Positions 16,883-25,662 of a stretch of DNA of 64,000 bases are shown here, in pieces. The notes below the pieces were generated by a model. It was given only the letters and a program-made list of their open reading frames with translations, searched no databases and was not told the DNA's origin. The stretch spans positions 62,001-126,000 of the forward strand of contig JACKMP010000006.1 in assembly GCA_024235315.1 (NCBI GenBank). The letters are read 5' to 3'. This DNA comes from Chromatiaceae bacterium. Its GTDB lineage: Bacteria > Pseudomonadota > Gammaproteobacteria > Chromatiales > Chromatiaceae. Numbering within the stretch: the first letter of the stretch is position 1; the number at the start of each line of letters is the position of its first letter. Both the position numbers and the translations under genes were made by a program.

Positions 16883-17442
16883 TGGGGTCTCCTCAGCGGT
16901 ACGACATCGGCATGTCCTATGCCTTGCTGTTGAAGGATTTCGCGCATGCGCCGGCGTGCCCGTGACAGCCGGCTCATCACGGTGCCGACCGGCACGTTCA
17001 GAATCATCGCGGTGTCGGCATAGCTGAACTCGGCCAGATCCACCAACGTCAGCACCTGTCGCTGGTCATCGTTCAGCAGCCCGATCGCACGCCGGGTGCG
17101 AGTGATCAGCTGGGTGCGGTCGGCCTGTTCTTCCGGGTCGTCCCTGCTCGGCAGCAGATCGGTGTCCTGGCCGGTCTCGGGTTGTGTCCGGCGGTAGTGA
17201 TCCCTGTGCAGGTTGGCGAGAATCTGGGTCAGCCAGACCTGCAGGCGACCCTCTTCGCGCAGGTTGTCGATCTTTGCCAGCGCCCGCGCCAGGGTCTCCT
17301 GTACCAGGTCATCCGCCTGGTAACTGTCGTGACACCATGACCAGGCAATCCGGTACAGGCGGTCGCGCTCGGCGCAGATCTGCTTCTGCAGCCTGCGGCG
17401 GCGGCCGAAACTGCCAAACAGCGTGGTTTTGCTCTCACTCAT
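16879..17442 (-). CDS. ECF-type RNA polymerase sigma factor (pair 1, DsrE-linked)
   Basis: The 187-residue protein has sigma region 2 (RLYRIAWSWCHDSYQADDLV then QETLARALAKI) and region 4 (LLNDDQRQVLTLVDLAEFSY then VPVGTVMSRLSRARRRM). It differs from the pair-2 factor in region 4. The anti-sigma-DsrE fusion follows with a four-base overlap, so the two are co-translated. Upstream, only 67 bases separate it from the stop of a thioredoxin-domain gene on the same strand, which may join the same transcript. The ribosome-binding site is weak. Confidence 0.92.
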   Translation of the reverse strand: MSESKTTLFGSFGRRRRLQKQICAERDRLYRIAWSWCHDSYQADDLVQETLARALAKIDNLREEGRLQVWLTQILANLHRDHYRRTQPETGQDTDLLPSRDDPEEQADRTQLITRTRRAIGLLNDDQRQVLTLVDLAEFSYADTAMILNVPVGTVMSRLSRARRRMREILQQQGIGHADVVPLRRPQ

Positions 17443-17509
17443 GTGCGGTAAGACGCGCCTGGTGCTTCGATATTCCAGCGGTCTGCCGGCGGCCGATCGG
17501 CATGACCAC

Positions 17510-19534
17510 TCACAACTCGTCGAGTCGGTCGGTCGGCGGCTCGCACCCGGTGCCGCGACACCGATAGGCGTTCACCCCGTCGCCCCGGCCCGACTTGGCC
17601 GCCAGGCTGTCGGGCAGCCCGTCGGCATCGGTCGGTATCGCGTACAGCGTCCTTCCTGGGATATGGCGGGCGCACGCTGCCTGCCGCCACGCCTGAAGGT
17701 CCGTGTCGCCACCACGTACAACCCACTGTTCCGCGGGCTCGAGATGGCGCTGCAATCCCTCCAAGAGGCCGACATGGGCATACGGCGCCTCTTCGACCGC
17801 AGGCCAGGCAGCGCGCAGCGCCCTTGTGGCCGCATCCTGGAATTTCAGATCGCCGCAAAGCAGGGAGAGACCCTGCAGTGCCTCGATGGCGACACCGTTG
17901 CCACTGGGCGTGGCGTCGTCAGCGAGCGGCCTGGGTCGATGCAGCAGGGTCTCGTGGTCGTCCGAGGTGAAAAAGAAGCCTCCATGAACGGGATCTTCGA
18001 AGTGTTCGAGCAGGCGTTCGGCGAGCCGGATCGCAAAGTCCAGGTAACGGCTGTCCCAGTGCGCCTGCAGCAGCTCGAGGATGGCGTCGATCAGGTAGGC
18101 GTGGTCGTCGAGGTAGGCATTCAGCCGGGCCTCGCCGTCGCGGCTACTCGCAAGCAATCGCCCCTCGCGCCAGTGATGGGCGATCAGGTAGTCCAGTGCG
18201 CGACGTGCCGAGTCGATCCACTCGGGACGCTGCAGCAGGCGGCCGGCAAGGGCCATGCCCTTGATCATCAGCGCATTCCAGCTGGCCAGTATCTTGTCAT
18301 CGCGGCCCGGACGGACGCGTCTGGCGCGTTCAGCCAGCAGCTTGGTACGTGCGCTGAGCAGCAAGCGGCGGATGGCCGCAGGTTCGAGCCCGGTATCCGC
18401 GCTGATCTTCGCGGTGTCGGTGAAGGTGTGCAGGTGCCAGCGCCCTTCGAAATTCGCCGCCCGGTCGAGTCCGAAGCGTGCGGAAAACACGCGGTATTCG
18501 TCCGGTTCGAGCAATGCGGAGACCTCGGCAGGTGTCCATACGTAGAAGCGACCCTCCTCGCCCTCGCTGTCGGCGTCGAGACTGGCGTAGTAGCCGCCCA
18601 GCGGCGACTGCATTTCGCGTATCGTCCACTCGGCGACTCGCTCGCAGATGTGTTTGAACAGCGGCCGGTGTCCGCCGGCGGACCACGCCTCGGCGTACAA
18701 GGCCAGCAGCTGGCCGTTGTCGTACAGCATCTTTTCGAAATGCGGGATCATCCACCGGGCATCGACCGAGTAGCGGCAGAACCCGCCGCCCAGGTGGTCA
18801 TTGATCCCCCCGTTGGCCATCTGCTCCAACGTGTGAAGCGCCATATGGCTCGCGACCTGGTTGTCGCGCCGCCACCCCTCGCGCAGCAGAAACCGCAAGG
18901 TGGTCGGGTGCGGGAACTTGGGTGCACCGCCGAACCCGCCGTATTGCGCATCGAACTGTCCGGAGAGCTGGCGTACCGCCTCGATCAGCGGTGTGTCATG
19001 CGGTTCGCCGCCGGCCGGTGTCATGTCGAGCTGCTGCAGGGCTTCGCGCAGCGACGCGTTCTGCTCGGTGATGGCTGCACGCTGTTCGCGGTAGGCGCGT
19101 TCGACCTGGCGCAGCAACTCGTGAAACGCCGGCAGGCCGTGCCGTGGCTGCGGCGGAAAGTAGGTGCCGGCGAAAAACGCACTGTGATCGTCCGGCGTCA
19201 GGAACAGCGTCAGAGGCCAGCCGCCGGGTCGGCGCGCCAGCAACTGATGCGCCGTCTGGTAGATCTTGTCCAGATCGGGTCTTTCCTCGCGATCGACTTT
19301 GATGTTCACGTACAGCGCATTCATGACCGCAGCGGTTTCCGGGTCCTCGAACGATTCGTGTGCCATCACGTGGCACCAGTGGCAGGCCGAGTAGCCGATC
19401 GACAGCAGGATAGGTTTGTCCTCGCGCCGCGCGAGTTCGAGCGCCTCGTCGCACCACGGCCACCAGTCGACCGGGTTGCCAGCGTGCTGTTGCAGGTAGG
19501 GGCTGGTGGCATTGCGCAGGCGCGAAGCAGTCAT
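17510..19534 (-). CDS. thioredoxin-domain protein of the DUF255 (YyaL/SPATA20) family
   Basis: The 674-residue protein starts MTASRLRNATSPYLQQHAGN, the usual N-terminus of this family, followed by a thioredoxin-like domain with C51-H-W-C54 in SACHWCHVMAHESFED. The rest is an alpha/alpha-barrel resembling N-acylglucosamine epimerase-type domains (HFEKMLYDNGQLL). The open frame reaches 66 codons further upstream, but only ATG 19534 gives the conserved start. The molecular function of the family is not settled. It lies directly upstream of the DsrE-linked ECF sigma gene in the same direction; whether it is part of that operon is unproven. Confidence 0.9.
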   Translation of the reverse strand: MTASRLRNATSPYLQQHAGNPVDWWPWCDEALELARREDKPILLSIGYSACHWCHVMAHESFEDPETAAVMNALYVNIKVDREERPDLDKIYQTAHQLLARRPGGWPLTLFLTPDDHSAFFAGTYFPPQPRHGLPAFHELLRQVERAYREQRAAITEQNASLREALQQLDMTPAGGEPHDTPLIEAVRQLSGQFDAQYGGFGGAPKFPHPTTLRFLLREGWRRDNQVASHMALHTLEQMANGGINDHLGGGFCRYSVDARWMIPHFEKMLYDNGQLLALYAEAWSAGGHRPLFKHICERVAEWTIREMQSPLGGYYASLDADSEGEEGRFYVWTPAEVSALLEPDEYRVFSARFGLDRAANFEGRWHLHTFTDTAKISADTGLEPAAIRRLLLSARTKLLAERARRVRPGRDDKILASWNALMIKGMALAGRLLQRPEWIDSARRALDYLIAHHWREGRLLASSRDGEARLNAYLDDHAYLIDAILELLQAHWDSRYLDFAIRLAERLLEHFEDPVHGGFFFTSDDHETLLHRPRPLADDATPSGNGVAIEALQGLSLLCGDLKFQDAATRALRAAWPAVEEAPYAHVGLLEGLQRHLEPAEQWVVRGGDTDLQAWRQAACARHIPGRTLYAIPTDADGLPDSLAAKSGRGDGVNAYRCRGTGCEPPTDRLDEL

Positions 19535-19703
19535 CTTGGTGTCCAACGGAGTAATCTTTACTGACCATAAGCCCGGGCCCTTGTGGAACCAATGGTCAGT
19601 GTGTGGGGTAATTTGGCGGGGCTTGTTGATCGCCTGTATGCAGGACGCCGGGACACCGGCGATCTTCGACTGTCTCGTCGCAACCGTTCGGGGGAACTGA
19701 AAG

Positions 19704-19928
19704 ATGAAAAATTGGCAAGTCGCCGTGGTCATCGCTGCAGTCGTGCTGACGTCGCAGTTTGCGCAGACACAGGCGGCGGATCAGGGCGCCGACGTACGCG
19801 GCCGCTATGAAGGCGTGAACGCCTCGGCCAACGCCGTATGGGTCATCGATACCCGCAGCGGCACGGTGCGCAAATGCACCCAGGAATTTGCCGACCAGGC
19901 ACCGGCCTGTTCGGCGATGTCGAACTGA
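19704..19928 (+). CDS. small secreted protein of unknown function
   Basis: The 74-residue protein has a signal peptide (MKNWQVAVVIAAVVLTSQFA, cleavage after AQTQA near residue 24) and a mature part of about 50 residues with two cysteines (RKCTQEF and APACSAM) that could form a disulfide. The central WVIDTRSGTVRKC resembles small proteobacterial proteins with a single beta-hairpin, function unknown. GGGGGAA lies about eight bases before the ATG. It is convergent with the HerA-like gene, 20 bases away. Confidence 0.65.
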   Translation: MKNWQVAVVIAAVVLTSQFAQTQAADQGADVRGRYEGVNASANAVWVIDTRSGTVRKCTQEFADQAPACSAMSN

Positions 19929-19948
19929 AGGGCAATGCCCCGCCGGCC

Positions 19949-21445
19949 TCAGCGGCGGCCGGTGATCGAACCGAGGATCCCGCGCACGATCTGTCGCCCG
20001 AGGTTGCTGCCGAGTGCGCGTGCGACCGATTTGGCCAGTGCCTCGCCGATGCCTTCGCGGCGCTCCGCGGCGCGTGCATCGCGCTCCTGTTGTTTGCGCA
20101 GCTCCTCTTCCGCCTTGACGCGCGCGGCCTCCTCGGCCTCGCGCTGCCGCTGCTGTGCCAGTTCGACCTCGCGCTTGGCGAGCATCTCGTAGGCCGATTC
20201 GCGGTCGAGCGCCGTTTCGTAGGCGCTGCCCAGCGGTGAGCGGGCGATCAGTTCGGCGCGCCGGGCATCGTCGATCGGACCGAACTGTGACCGCGGTGGC
20301 GCCATCAGCGTGCGCTCGACCACCGTAGGCACGCCTTTCTTGTCCAGCGTCGAGATCAATGCCTCGCCGACACCCAGCTGACCGATGACCTCCTCGGTAT
20401 CGAATGCCGGGTTCTCGCGGAACGTCCCGGCCGCGGCCTTGACCGCCTTGCGGTCCTGCGGGGTGAAGGCACGCAGGGCATGCTGGATGCGATTGCCAAG
20501 CTGGCCGATGACCTCGTTGGGCACGTCGTTGGGATACTGGGTGATGAAGAATACGCCGACCCCCTTGGAGCGGATCAGGCGCACCACCTGGGTGATCTTT
20601 TCCAGCAGTGCCTTGGGTGCGCTGCTGAACAGCAGGTGTGCCTCGTCGAAGAAGAACACCAGGCGTGGCAGATCGGCATCACCGCGCTCCGGCAGGTTCT
20701 CCATCAGTTCCGACAGCAGCCACAGCAGGAAGGTCGCGTAGATCCGCGGCGAGTGGTAAAGCGTGGTCGCATCCAGGATGCTGATCACGCCGCGGCCGGA
20801 AAAATCGTTCTGCATCAGGTGGTCAATGCGGATCGCCGGTTCGCCGAAGAAGATCTCGCCGCCCGCCTCCTCGAGCACCAGCAGGCGGCGCAGGATCGCG
20901 GTCGCGCTGGCCTTGGAGATTCGGCCATACTGGCGTTCCAGCTCGGCCGCGTGGTCGGCGACCCAGTTGAGCATCGCACGCAGGTCCTTGAGGTCGAGCA
21001 GCAGCAGCCCCTGGTCATCGGCCACGCTGAACGCGATCTGCATCACGCCTTCCTGCGTCTCGTTGAGTTCCAGCAGGTTGCTCAGCAGGGTGGGGCCCAT
21101 CTCCGATGCTGTGGTGCGCACCGGGTGCCCCTTTTTTCCGAATACATCCCAGAACACCGTCGGGCACGCCTCGAAGGTGTGACCCTCGATACCGATGAAT
21201 TGCAGCCGCTCGTCGATCTTCGGGTGCGCCTTGCCGGCACCGGCAAGGCCCGAGAGGTCGCCTTTCACGTCGGCAGTGAACACCGGCACCCCGAGGCGCG
21301 AAAAGGACTCCGCCAGGACCTGCAGTGTGACCGTCTTGCCGGTACCCGTCGCGCCGGTGATCAGGCCGTGGCGATTCGCCATGCCGGCATTCAGCAGTAT
21401 CTGTTTGCTGCCCGTTCCACCCAGCAGAATGTCGTTTTCGGCCAT
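19949..21445 (-). CDS. HerA-like ATPase of the DUF853 (YjgR) family
   Basis: The 498-residue P-loop ATPase has Walker A GATGTGKTVTLQVLAE near residue 31, Walker B-type LVFFFDEAHLLF near residue 255 and a conserved QYPNDVPNEVIGQLGNRIQH block. After residue ~400 a charged Glu/Arg-rich coiled coil follows (LAQQRQREAEEAARVKAEEE). ATG 21445 has GGGGAC before it and gives the family N-terminus MAENDILLGGTGSKQILL; the open frame upstream is not conserved. DUF853 proteins resemble the HerA DNA translocase; their role in the cell is not established. Confidence 0.9.
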   Translation of the reverse strand: MAENDILLGGTGSKQILLNAGMANRHGLITGATGTGKTVTLQVLAESFSRLGVPVFTADVKGDLSGLAGAGKAHPKIDERLQFIGIEGHTFEACPTVFWDVFGKKGHPVRTTASEMGPTLLSNLLELNETQEGVMQIAFSVADDQGLLLLDLKDLRAMLNWVADHAAELERQYGRISKASATAILRRLLVLEEAGGEIFFGEPAIRIDHLMQNDFSGRGVISILDATTLYHSPRIYATFLLWLLSELMENLPERGDADLPRLVFFFDEAHLLFSSAPKALLEKITQVVRLIRSKGVGVFFITQYPNDVPNEVIGQLGNRIQHALRAFTPQDRKAVKAAAGTFRENPAFDTEEVIGQLGVGEALISTLDKKGVPTVVERTLMAPPRSQFGPIDDARRAELIARSPLGSAYETALDRESAYEMLAKREVELAQQRQREAEEAARVKAEEELRKQQERDARAAERREGIGEALAKSVARALGSNLGRQIVRGILGSITGRR

Positions 21446-21589
21446 GTCGTGTCCCCGTGTTTGCGCCCGGAACTTTAACCCGAAAGCCGCTTGGGCGGCA
21501 TGTTCGCAGACCGGCGGCCGAGCGGGTCGGTGATTTCGTTTACACTCGGCGCCATCGTTTGCGCATTCGGATGCCGGGGAGAAACGACG

Positions 21590-22531
21590 ATGCGTTGGAA
21601 AGGTAGACGCCAGAGCGGCAACGTCGAGGATCGGCGCGGAGCCACGCCGGGCGGATTCGGTGGTCTCGGTGGGATGGGCGGTAGTGGCGGCGGCGGACTT
21701 TCGCGCCTGCTGCCGATGCTGCTGCGCTTTCTCGGCGTGAAGGGCACGATCTTCGCGATACTGGCGCTCGGGGCCTACAGCTATTTCAGCGGTGGCGGTC
21801 TCGGCGGCCTGCTCGGTGGCCTCGAAGGCGGTTCGGTGCAGACTACGGACACGACGCCGACGGGCGAGGTCGAGCAGTCGGCGCAGGAGAAGGAACTTGT
21901 CGAGTTCGTGTCCGTGGTGCTGGCCGATACGGAGCAGACATGGCACGAGCTGTTCAAGGCCGAAGGCCAGGATTACAGGGAGCCGCGGCTGGTGCTGTTT
22001 CGCGGTGCCGTCAATTCGGCGTGTGGCGTGGGGCAGGCCGCGATGGGGCCCTTCTACTGTCCGGGCGACCAGAAGGTCTATCTCGACCTGAGCTTTTTCG
22101 ATGACCTAAAACGGCGCCACGATGCGCCGGGTGACTTTGCCCAGGCCTACGTGGTGGCGCACGAGGTCGGGCACCACGTTCAGACGCTGCTCGGGATTTC
22201 GGCCAAGGTGCAGAAGGCCAAGCGTGGCCTCGGCGAAGAGGAGTCGAACCAGCTGTCGGTAAGACAGGAACTGCAGGCCGACTGTTTTGCCGGCATCTGG
22301 GGCTATCACGCGAGCCGCAGCCGCCAGCTGCTGGAGTCGGGTGACATCGAGGAAGGACTGGGGGCCGCCAGTGCGATCGGCGATGACCGCCTGCAGAAGC
22401 AGTCGCGCGGCTTCGTGACACCGGAATCCTTCACCCACGGCAGTTCGGCGCAGCGCGTGCGCTGGTTCAAGACCGGGCTCGACAAAGGGGCCCTGTCAGC
22501 CTGCAACACCTTCGCTGCGGACAGCCTCTGA
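21590..22531 (+). CDS. ypfJ: neutral zinc metallopeptidase-like protein (YpfJ family)
   Basis: The 313-residue protein begins MRWKGRRQSGNVEDRRG, as is usual for the family, then a Gly-rich stretch, one membrane helix (FAILALGAYSYFSGGG) and a periplasmic domain with the zinc motif HEVGH at H191-H195 (VVAHEVGHHVQTLLG) and a downstream QELQADCFAGIW block carrying the third ligand. GGGGAGAAACG precedes the ATG. Family members are putative membrane-anchored peptidases; substrates are unknown. It is followed 15 bases later by rlmI. Confidence 0.9.
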   Translation: MRWKGRRQSGNVEDRRGATPGGFGGLGGMGGSGGGGLSRLLPMLLRFLGVKGTIFAILALGAYSYFSGGGLGGLLGGLEGGSVQTTDTTPTGEVEQSAQEKELVEFVSVVLADTEQTWHELFKAEGQDYREPRLVLFRGAVNSACGVGQAAMGPFYCPGDQKVYLDLSFFDDLKRRHDAPGDFAQAYVVAHEVGHHVQTLLGISAKVQKAKRGLGEEESNQLSVRQELQADCFAGIWGYHASRSRQLLESGDIEEGLGAASAIGDDRLQKQSRGFVTPESFTHGSSAQRVRWFKTGLDKGALSACNTFAADSL

Positions 22532-22545
22532 GACACACCGGAAAC

Positions 22546-23739
22546 ATGGATAAAGTACTGCGACTGGCGAAAAACCAGGATCGGCGTCTGCGCGCCGGCC
22601 ATGTCTGGGTCTATTCCAACGAGGTGGACAACGAGGCCACACCGCTGAAGGGATTCGAGGCGGGTGAGACCGTGAATATCGAGAATGCGCAGGGCAACTG
22701 GCTGGGCCTGGGCTACGTCAACCCCAACTCGTTGATCTGCGCGCGCCTGGTCACGCGTTCGCGCGATTTCCATCTCGACGGCTCGCTGCTGGTGCACCGC
22801 ATCCGGGTCGCACTGGCGCTGCGCGAGCGACTGTACACGCAGCCCTACTATCGCCTGTTGTTTGGTGAAGCGGACGGCGTGCCAGGCGTGGTGGTGGATC
22901 GATACGGTGACCACCTCGCTGTGCAGATCACCACTGCGGGCATGGAGGTGCAACGCGAGGCTTTGGTCGCTGCGCTGGTGAAAGTACTGAAGCCGACCGG
23001 GATCATCCTGCGCAACGACACCTCGGTGCGCGAACTCGAGGGTCTGACACGTTACATCGAGCTGGCGCACGGCAGTGTTCCCGAAACGGTGGCCATCGAG
23101 GAGGATGGCTGCCGCTTCGATGTCTCACCGGGGGAGGGGCAGAAGACCGGCTGGTTCTACGACCAGGCAGCTAACCGGGGGCAGTTCGTACGTTATGTCG
23201 GCGGGAGACGGGTGCTCGACGTCTGCAGCTACATCGGCGCCTGGGCGGTGCGGGCGGCCAAGGCCGGCGCAAGCGCGGTGACTGCGGTCGACGTCTCGGC
23301 GCAGGCACTGGAGCAGGTCGCACACAATGCCTCGCTCAACGGCGTAGGCGAGCGTATCCAAACCGTGCGTGGTGACGCATTTCAGGTGTTGCGCGAGCTG
23401 CGTGCCCAGCGCGAGCGATTCGATGTGGTGGTGTTGGATCCGCCGGCCTTCATAAAGCGCAGGAAGGATCTCAAAGAGGGTACGCTGGCCTACCGGCGCC
23501 TGAACGAGGTGGCACTCGGGCTGCTGGAGCGCGACGGCGTGCTAGTGACGGCGTCCTGTTCGTTTCACATGCAGCGGGACGAGTTCCTGCGTACTGTGCA
23601 GCAGGCGGCCAGGCACGGTGATCGCAGTCTGCAGTTGTTGCAGCAGGGCCAGCAGAGCCCGGATCACCCTATTCATCCCGCAATTCCCGAAACGGCATAT
23701 CTCAAGGCCTTCTACCTGCGCGTGTTGCCGACGTTGTAG
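22546..23739 (+). CDS. rlmI: 23S rRNA m5C1962 methyltransferase
   Basis: The 397-residue protein has an N-terminal PUA domain (LRAGHVWVYSNEVDN), an EEHEE-type linker and a SAM-dependent methyltransferase domain with VLDVCSYIGAWAVRAAKAGA (motif I), VVVLDPPAFIKRRKDLKEG (motif IV) and the catalytic cysteine in VTASCSFHM. Length matches RlmI (396). It would methylate cytosine 1962 of 23S rRNA. It probably shares a transcript with the upstream ypfJ-like gene because the gap is only 15 bases; it is convergent with the XRE regulator, two bases away. Confidence 0.92.
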   Translation: MDKVLRLAKNQDRRLRAGHVWVYSNEVDNEATPLKGFEAGETVNIENAQGNWLGLGYVNPNSLICARLVTRSRDFHLDGSLLVHRIRVALALRERLYTQPYYRLLFGEADGVPGVVVDRYGDHLAVQITTAGMEVQREALVAALVKVLKPTGIILRNDTSVRELEGLTRYIELAHGSVPETVAIEEDGCRFDVSPGEGQKTGWFYDQAANRGQFVRYVGGRRVLDVCSYIGAWAVRAAKAGASAVTAVDVSAQALEQVAHNASLNGVGERIQTVRGDAFQVLRELRAQRERFDVVVLDPPAFIKRRKDLKEGTLAYRRLNEVALGLLERDGVLVTASCSFHMQRDEFLRTVQQAARHGDRSLQLLQQGQQSPDHPIHPAIPETAYLKAFYLRVLPTL

Positions 23740-23741
23740 CG

Positions 23742-24110
23742 TCAGGACGACATCCGGCGGTTGGCCAACAGTCGGATCTCGGTACGTACACGGTCACGCT
23801 CGCCTTCGCTGAGGGTCATCCAGATCTCGGCGACCTCGCGGGCCTCGTCGGTCAGCGGTGTGGCTTTCTCGTCGCCGAACATCAGCCACGCCGGGTTCAC
23901 GTCCAGTACGGCCGCGATCTCGTCGATCTTGCGCGGGCGAAGGCTTTTGCCATTCTCGATCTTCTGAATGACTGCCTGGTTGGTGCCGGCCTGGACCGCC
24001 AGCTGTTCCTGGGTCCAGCCCATCTGCCTGCGCCGGTAACGCAGGCGCTCGCCCAACGTGCGCAGGTGATGCGGGATAACCTTCATTCCATTCATGCCCA
24101 TGAGCCTCAT
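23742..24110 (-). CDS. XRE-family helix-turn-helix transcriptional regulator
   Basis: The 122-residue protein has an HTH_3 domain at about residues 15-70 (LGERLRYRRRQMGWTQEQLA then AGTNQAVIQKIENG) and a C-terminal helical region (EVAEIWMTLSEGERDRVRTE) with sequence like the linker/dimer helices of phage-type repressors. Several starts are possible (TTG 24116, ATG 24110, 24101, 24086); ATG 24110 follows GAGAG at suitable distance. Its target is unknown and it stands alone between convergent rlmI and a membrane-anchored hypothetical gene. No phage genes are near. Confidence 0.85.
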   Translation of the reverse strand: MRLMGMNGMKVIPHHLRTLGERLRYRRRQMGWTQEQLAVQAGTNQAVIQKIENGKSLRPRKIDEIAAVLDVNPAWLMFGDEKATPLTDEAREVAEIWMTLSEGERDRVRTEIRLLANRRMSS

Positions 24111-24299
24111 AGCCAACTCTCGCCAAAAAAGGTTGCTGATGTGTTGTGGACTAGCTAACGGCGTGGCTCCGGGAAACTTGAGAGTCAGAGAAAAGTCAGG
24201 AATTTAGGGTGTGTTTCGCCCTGTGTGCGGCCAGCCCCCCGGGTGGGCGCTGGCCGAAGCCGCGCACACCGGAGGTCTGGCTGTTGTCGGGAGCTGCTA

Positions 24300-25553
24300 T
24301 CAATCCCGATACAGGCGCGTGCCATCGATGCGGCGTTCGATCTCGCGCATCAGGTCCTGGTAGGCGGGGCTACCGACATACTGGAAACGTTCCTGGAACG
24401 CCCTGGCATCGAGGTGCTCGGGCAGATCTCGGGCCGGTGGCATCAGGTCTGTCTCGGTGATCCCGTCGGCCAGCAGTCCCTGAAGACGACGTGCGTCTTT
24501 TGCAGAGCGCGTTGCAAGTTCGCCGAAGCGGGTCCCGGCGCGATCGGCAGCGATGTCGGTGAAGCTGAAACCGGAGCCGCGGTCGGTGTCCGAAATCTCC
24601 TTGAACAGGCCCACCGCATCCGAAAGGACGCTGTCACCGCGTGCCGCAAGGGCGGCGGAGGTGAGGAAATGCTGGGCGAAGTCCGTGCGCCGTTCGATCT
24701 TGAGCCGAAAGGCCTTTGGGCGACGGGTGCTGCCAGGCACGAGCCGATTGACGTTGTGGCCACTGGCCCAGGTGCCGAGCACCGTGAGCAGAGCGATGTT
24801 CTCGCCGACCGGTGCCCGGTCCTGCGAACGGCCCCTGGCGTCGGCGAACATCTTGCTCAGCAGTTCGGTGACCGAGCCGCGACGGCCGATGCCTTCCGAC
24901 TGCAATTCGATGAGCCGGTCATGGTAGAAGCGCAACGATTCGCGGTCACTGTGTGTCAGCAGCGAGTCCCGCGCCTGCTCCAGCATCGTCGGGGTCCACT
25001 GGTAGGTCAGGCGCAGGCGGTCGGGCAGGATCCGTAAATCTCGCAGCAGCGCCATGGCCGAGTCCAATTGCGACTCATCGTAGACCAGTCCGGCCGCCTG
25101 CCGCAGCAGAAACTCCGCCAGTGGGGCGGGAATATGCAGGCTGCCGATCTGCAGGCTGGCGATCTGCGGGCGTCCACCGGTAGCGGCGATACCGGCATCC
25201 AGATTAAGGTGATTGCGCCATGGCACGTGTGGCAGATGCAGCGTGATCTGAAGGTGCAGCATATCGGTCTGCAGATCCAGGCGCGCATTGCCCCTGGCGA
25301 GTTTTTGCAGCAGGTAGTTGGCCGCGAGGTCGAGGTCGTGGTGGCCGATGTCGAGGGTCTGGTTGGTCCCGGGCGGCAGAAACCTGGGGTCGTTGTTTCG
25401 CAGGATGTCTTTGGCGCGGGCGATGTCCTGGTGTGACAGCGTGGCCTGACGCGTCACCAGGGGTTCTGCGGACAAGGCATACCAGACGACCGGCGCAACG
25501 GCCAGAGGGCTTAGCAGCAACAGCAGGAGGGACAGCTTGATCAGCGCGCGCAT
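24300..25553 (-). CDS. conserved membrane-anchored protein of unknown function
   Basis: The 417-residue protein starts MRALIKLSLLLLLLSPLAVA, a membrane anchor or uncleaved signal, and its remaining part is predicted periplasmic, helix-rich, with no recognised catalytic motif. CGGAG lies seven bases before ATG 25553; a longer open frame upstream runs into the divergent lgt promoter and is not used. The 170 bases after its stop hold a large GC-rich inverted repeat (about 24214-24274) without a T-tract. It shares the 110-bp divergent region with lgt. I do not recognise the family. Confidence 0.7.
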   Translation of the reverse strand: MRALIKLSLLLLLLSPLAVAPVVWYALSAEPLVTRQATLSHQDIARAKDILRNNDPRFLPPGTNQTLDIGHHDLDLAANYLLQKLARGNARLDLQTDMLHLQITLHLPHVPWRNHLNLDAGIAATGGRPQIASLQIGSLHIPAPLAEFLLRQAAGLVYDESQLDSAMALLRDLRILPDRLRLTYQWTPTMLEQARDSLLTHSDRESLRFYHDRLIELQSEGIGRRGSVTELLSKMFADARGRSQDRAPVGENIALLTVLGTWASGHNVNRLVPGSTRRPKAFRLKIERRTDFAQHFLTSAALAARGDSVLSDAVGLFKEISDTDRGSGFSFTDIAADRAGTRFGELATRSAKDARRLQGLLADGITETDLMPPARDLPEHLDARAFQERFQYVGSPAYQDLMREIERRIDGTRLYRD

Positions 25554-25662
25554 GCACAGCTCCGGGACACGCTGCAAAGCGTACTTACCGGGTGCCCCGG
25601 TGTCCACGGACGGCGCAAGCCGCGATCCGGTGAGAGCAGAATAACTGGTAGACTCGCGCGCC

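Noticed and set aside
17423..19564. Long plus-strand open frame (over 700 codons) opposite the DUF255 gene
   Set aside because: It is antisense to a well conserved gene; long shadow frames are common in GC-rich DNA, and its translation shows no known domain.
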